From Argopecten irradians (taxonomy: Eukaryota > Mollusca > Bivalvia > Pectinida > Pectinidae): a DNA stretch of 64,000 nt. The notes beneath the pieces were generated by a model. It was not told where the DNA came from, ran no database searches, and worked only from the letters and a program-made list of their open reading frames with translations. The stretch lies in NCBI RefSeq assembly GCF_041381155.1, contig NC_091134.1, positions 59,489,467-59,553,466 of the forward strand, given 5' to 3'. Positions 61,386 to 64,000 of the stretch are shown one piece after another (the stretch's first letter is position 1; the number at the start of each line of letters is the position of its first letter). The position numbers were made by a program, and so were the translations under genes.

Positions 61386-61745
61386 TGGGTTTGCAGCTCA
61401 ACTGGCCCAAAGGGCTGGTGAGCTTATGTCATGGCACGGCGTCTGTCGTCCGTCCGTCCAGCCCTCAACATTTCCTTTAAATCGCTACTAGTCAGATCAA
61501 GAGTTCTGCATGGATTCTAACTAAATTTGGCCAGAATCATCCCTTGGGGAAGGGGAACAGAGTTTGTATAAATTTTGGCTCTGATCCCCTGGGGGCAGGA
61601 AGGGCGGGCCCCAATAGGGAAATAGAAGTAACTATAGAGGTACTATGTAGTCATAGAGTTCTGCATGGATTGTAACCTAATTTGGTCCGAAACATCCTCT
61701 GAGTTTGTATAAATTTTGGCTCTGACCCCTGGAACAGAAAGAGTA
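61386..61745. repeat. Dispersed repeat in VTA1 intron 1
   Basis: Has AACTGGCCCAAAGGGCTGGT, a GTCGTCCGTCCGTCC stretch and two related units sharing GAGTTCTGCATGGATT and AGTTTGTATAAATTTTGGCT. This style of block, opening with a short palindrome and a CCGTCCGT run, is one I recall from bivalve genomes. Non-coding. Confidence 0.75.
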
Positions 61746-62109
61746 GAGCCCAACAGGGAATTTAGAGGTAAATCTTTAAATTCCTTCAGAGAAGAAACAA
61801 TGATCCTGTATTCAGAACATTACTTGGCATTACAAACCATGGCAGGTAAGCGATACAGGCCCTCTGTGCCTTTTGTTTCATATATTTTCGTGTATGTGTT
61901 ACCTTGGAAGTGCTTCGCACTTGACTTCATGCCCTTCGGGCAAGAAGGGCTGCGCCATTATAACCTGTTATGTGTGAAAATCATTTTCAATGATGAATTA
62001 ATTGCCTTTGGTTCATTGCTCATTGAATTTTGTTGTGTTGCACAATGCTAGTCAACTGCTCAGTAATCAGGAAAACACTGGGACACATACAACTGTATAT
62101 AAGATGTTG

Positions 62110-64000
62110 GTTTTTTTTAAATTTATTTTTTATTCATTTTCAAAAGTTTTGTACATACAAATACAATACAACATATATGAAAGATGTATCTTGGAGTTAA
62201 TTAATTTAAAACAAAAGTAGTCATGTATACTCATTATATACATCAATCAATGGACAACACATTTACACTAGCAAACTCACTGATAATTTATAGAGGATAA
62301 GTTCACAAACATTGATATTTTTAAGGTTATATACATTGTTAAGTATCAGAGAGATGCAGGACACACATACATTCATACAAGGTACCTCTGTCGAAGTTTT
62401 TATTGATTTTTGTATATGTTTTTAATGTTTTAAAATTTAAAATTGGAGCCAAAGTTGTATTTCTGTTAAGACCTGTTGTTTATTTTTTAAGTTACTATTG
62501 GTTAATAAAATTTTATGAGCTTTCAGTTCAAATTTGATGTGGTTTTTTAAACCAATTAGGCAAAGATCTGCTTCAAGACATTTATAGTTATAAATATAAT
62601 TGTTTGGTTAAAAGTAAGATTAAGTTGTCTAAATTAAAATGTGAATGTTTATTGTTAACTTTCTTGCCAAATATAAATTCTTGTTTACTGAATCTAAGTC
62701 CTAGATTTTTTGTAATAATTGCTATTCTCAGTTGTTCTATCAGATTTGATGTTTTATCACAGTCCCATAGTATGTGTGTTATGGTTTCGGGAGAAGTTTT
62801 ACAAAATATACATATGTTATTATCCGCTTTACCTATTCTTAGTAAAAATGTCTTAGTAGTCAGGATTCTATGATTTATTCTATATTGTAGCCACTGAAGT
62901 TTTGAACTTGTACATGTGTTAAAAGGGTGTTTATAAATCTTTTTCCAATCTTCTTCATTTATATTAAAAGTTTGATTCCATTTATTTTGAGCTGTAGGTT
63001 TAACTTGGTTTTGAATTAAAATATTGTATATGTATTGAGCTCCTTTTTTAGAATTTAGAATGACTTTGAGATTTATAGGTATATTGGGTAATATTACATT
63101 CTTTTCTGTGTCGTAATTTTGATTATTGTTTCTAACAAAATGTTGAATGGCATTTTTCAAGCTTTGGTATTTTAAAAAGTTAGTCCTAATACTATATTCT
63201 TCAAAACTGAGAAATGATTTATCTGGTTTTGTAATGTTATAAATAAAAAGAACTCCCTTTTTATACCATGCATTATTAAAAATTACTTTTCTATCTATTT
63301 TGATGTAATTATTAAACCATATTGGGTTTTCAAGAATGTTTGTTTTATATATTTCACTTAAATTCAGAGTTTTACACCAGGCGTTTAAAACATCTCGCCA
63401 AAAACTATTAGTACAATTATTAGCTTTTTGTTTTAAATGTTCAATTCCTGTATTTGCCAATTTATGTTTGTCTAATAAAGTTTCTAAAATGATGTCCCAA
63501 TTTCCAGCCTTAGTAAAGATTCTTTGTATCCAAGTTGCTTTAAGAGCCGTTATAAATGACTTCAGATGTATCATTTTTAGACCCCCTTCTTCATAACTTT
63601 TGATGATTATGTCCCTTTTCACTTGATCAGGTTTACTATTCCACAAAAAGTCGTAACAAATATTGTTGATTACATTTATATATCGATCGTCTGGATTGGG
63701 AAGTGAGATAAATAAATGGTTAAACTGTGATATAAGTAAAGATTTAATAACAACTATTTTACCTATTGGTGTAAGGGTTCTTTTTTTCCAGGCTGAAATC
63801 AATGATTTGAGTTTTACAAGTTTCTTGTCAAAATTTAACTTAATTATTTGACTCAAATCTACATCGTATTCAATGCCTAATAGGTTGAAGCGTGTTGACC
63901 CCCATTTTAAATTAAAATTATTATTGAAATTGTTATTACTATATTTCATACTGCCAATCCATACTACCTGGGTCTTGGAGTAATTCATTTTTAATCCTGA
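62110..64000 (-). mobile_element. L1/Tx1-type LINE, 3' half, continues beyond the window
   Basis: The minus strand has an A-rich tail near 62110-62130, about 450 bp of 3' UTR and an open ORF2 segment from 63988 to 62588. That segment has LLGIEYDVD, the post-RT region (LTPIGKIVVIKSLLISQFNH; YDFLWNSKPDQVKRDIIIKS; EEGGLKMIHLKSFI) and a C-terminal finger, CIFCKTSPETITHILWDC (CX2CX8HX4C). There are no stops over 466 codons, so this copy is younger than the one at 39.6-44.8 kb; whether its upstream part is whole cannot be seen. It sits in sense opposite to VTA1, within what is probably VTA1 intron 1. Confidence 0.92.

Noticed and set aside
61801-61843. Possible VTA1 exon 2 (ATTCAG acceptor, HYLALQTMA, then CAG|GTAAGC)
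   Set aside because: The phase left by exon 1 would make a TAA codon at the junction, and the match to the expected sequence is too short.

Overview
This is a eukaryotic, AT-rich, intron-bearing window with very little coding DNA and a heavy load of repeats. Three host genes can be named: an alpha-1,3-fucosyltransferase-like gene (1.7-2.9 kb, +), a complete six-exon allograft inflammatory factor 1 gene (AIF1/Iba1, 49.2-57.0 kb, -) and the first coding exon of VTA1/LIP5 (60.2 kb, +). These proteins, the tRNA-derived SINE with a conserved central block, the DIRS-type element and the oyster/mussel-style dispersed repeats ending in GACG-rich stretches all point to a mollusc, most likely a bivalve. 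That identification is inference from recollection of such families; no search was run.

Layout. 1-3.0 kb: fucosyltransferase flanked by pieces of one dispersed repeat. 3.2-9.6 kb: a very large minisatellite of about 51-52 bp units. 10.5-13.3 kb: a broken CR1/Jockey-type LINE on the minus strand, split by about 1.4 kb of other DNA. 13.3-21.9 kb: a sequence of 3.5-3.9 kb in two full tandem copies plus a third partial, more diverged copy; both full copies carry a 195-bp foldback. 21.9-33.3 kb: a rearranged locus holding scattered pieces of a C2H2 zinc-finger plus YqaJ-type nuclease gene, with a 0.4-kb direct repeat and 1.5-1.7-kb inverted arms. 33.7-45.2 kb: a nest of mobile elements, in which a DIRS-type fossil is interrupted by at least one insert and cut on its right by an L1/Tx1-type LINE, itself interrupted by a dispersed repeat. 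46.3-47.0 kb: a short array that turns back on itself around a run of 32 A. 48.4-48.9 kb: a 53-bp minisatellite just downstream of AIF1. 49.2-57.0 kb: AIF1, whose first intron holds a 2.9-kb minisatellite and whose third intron holds two duplicated copies of an exon end. 57.6 kb: the SINE. 60.2 kb: VTA1 exon 1. 61.4 kb: dispersed repeat. 62.1-64.0 kb: the 3' half of another L1/Tx1-type LINE, leaving the window.

The two observations I rate highest are: (1) in AIF1, a 53-bp tandem duplication has made two possible in-frame 24-nt microexons, each with an acceptor-like and a donor-like site; (2) the zinc-finger/YqaJ locus, where parts of a gene that look as if they once lay in one order are now split between strands and partly duplicated. 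I found no CRISPR array, no operon and no clearly new multi-gene system.
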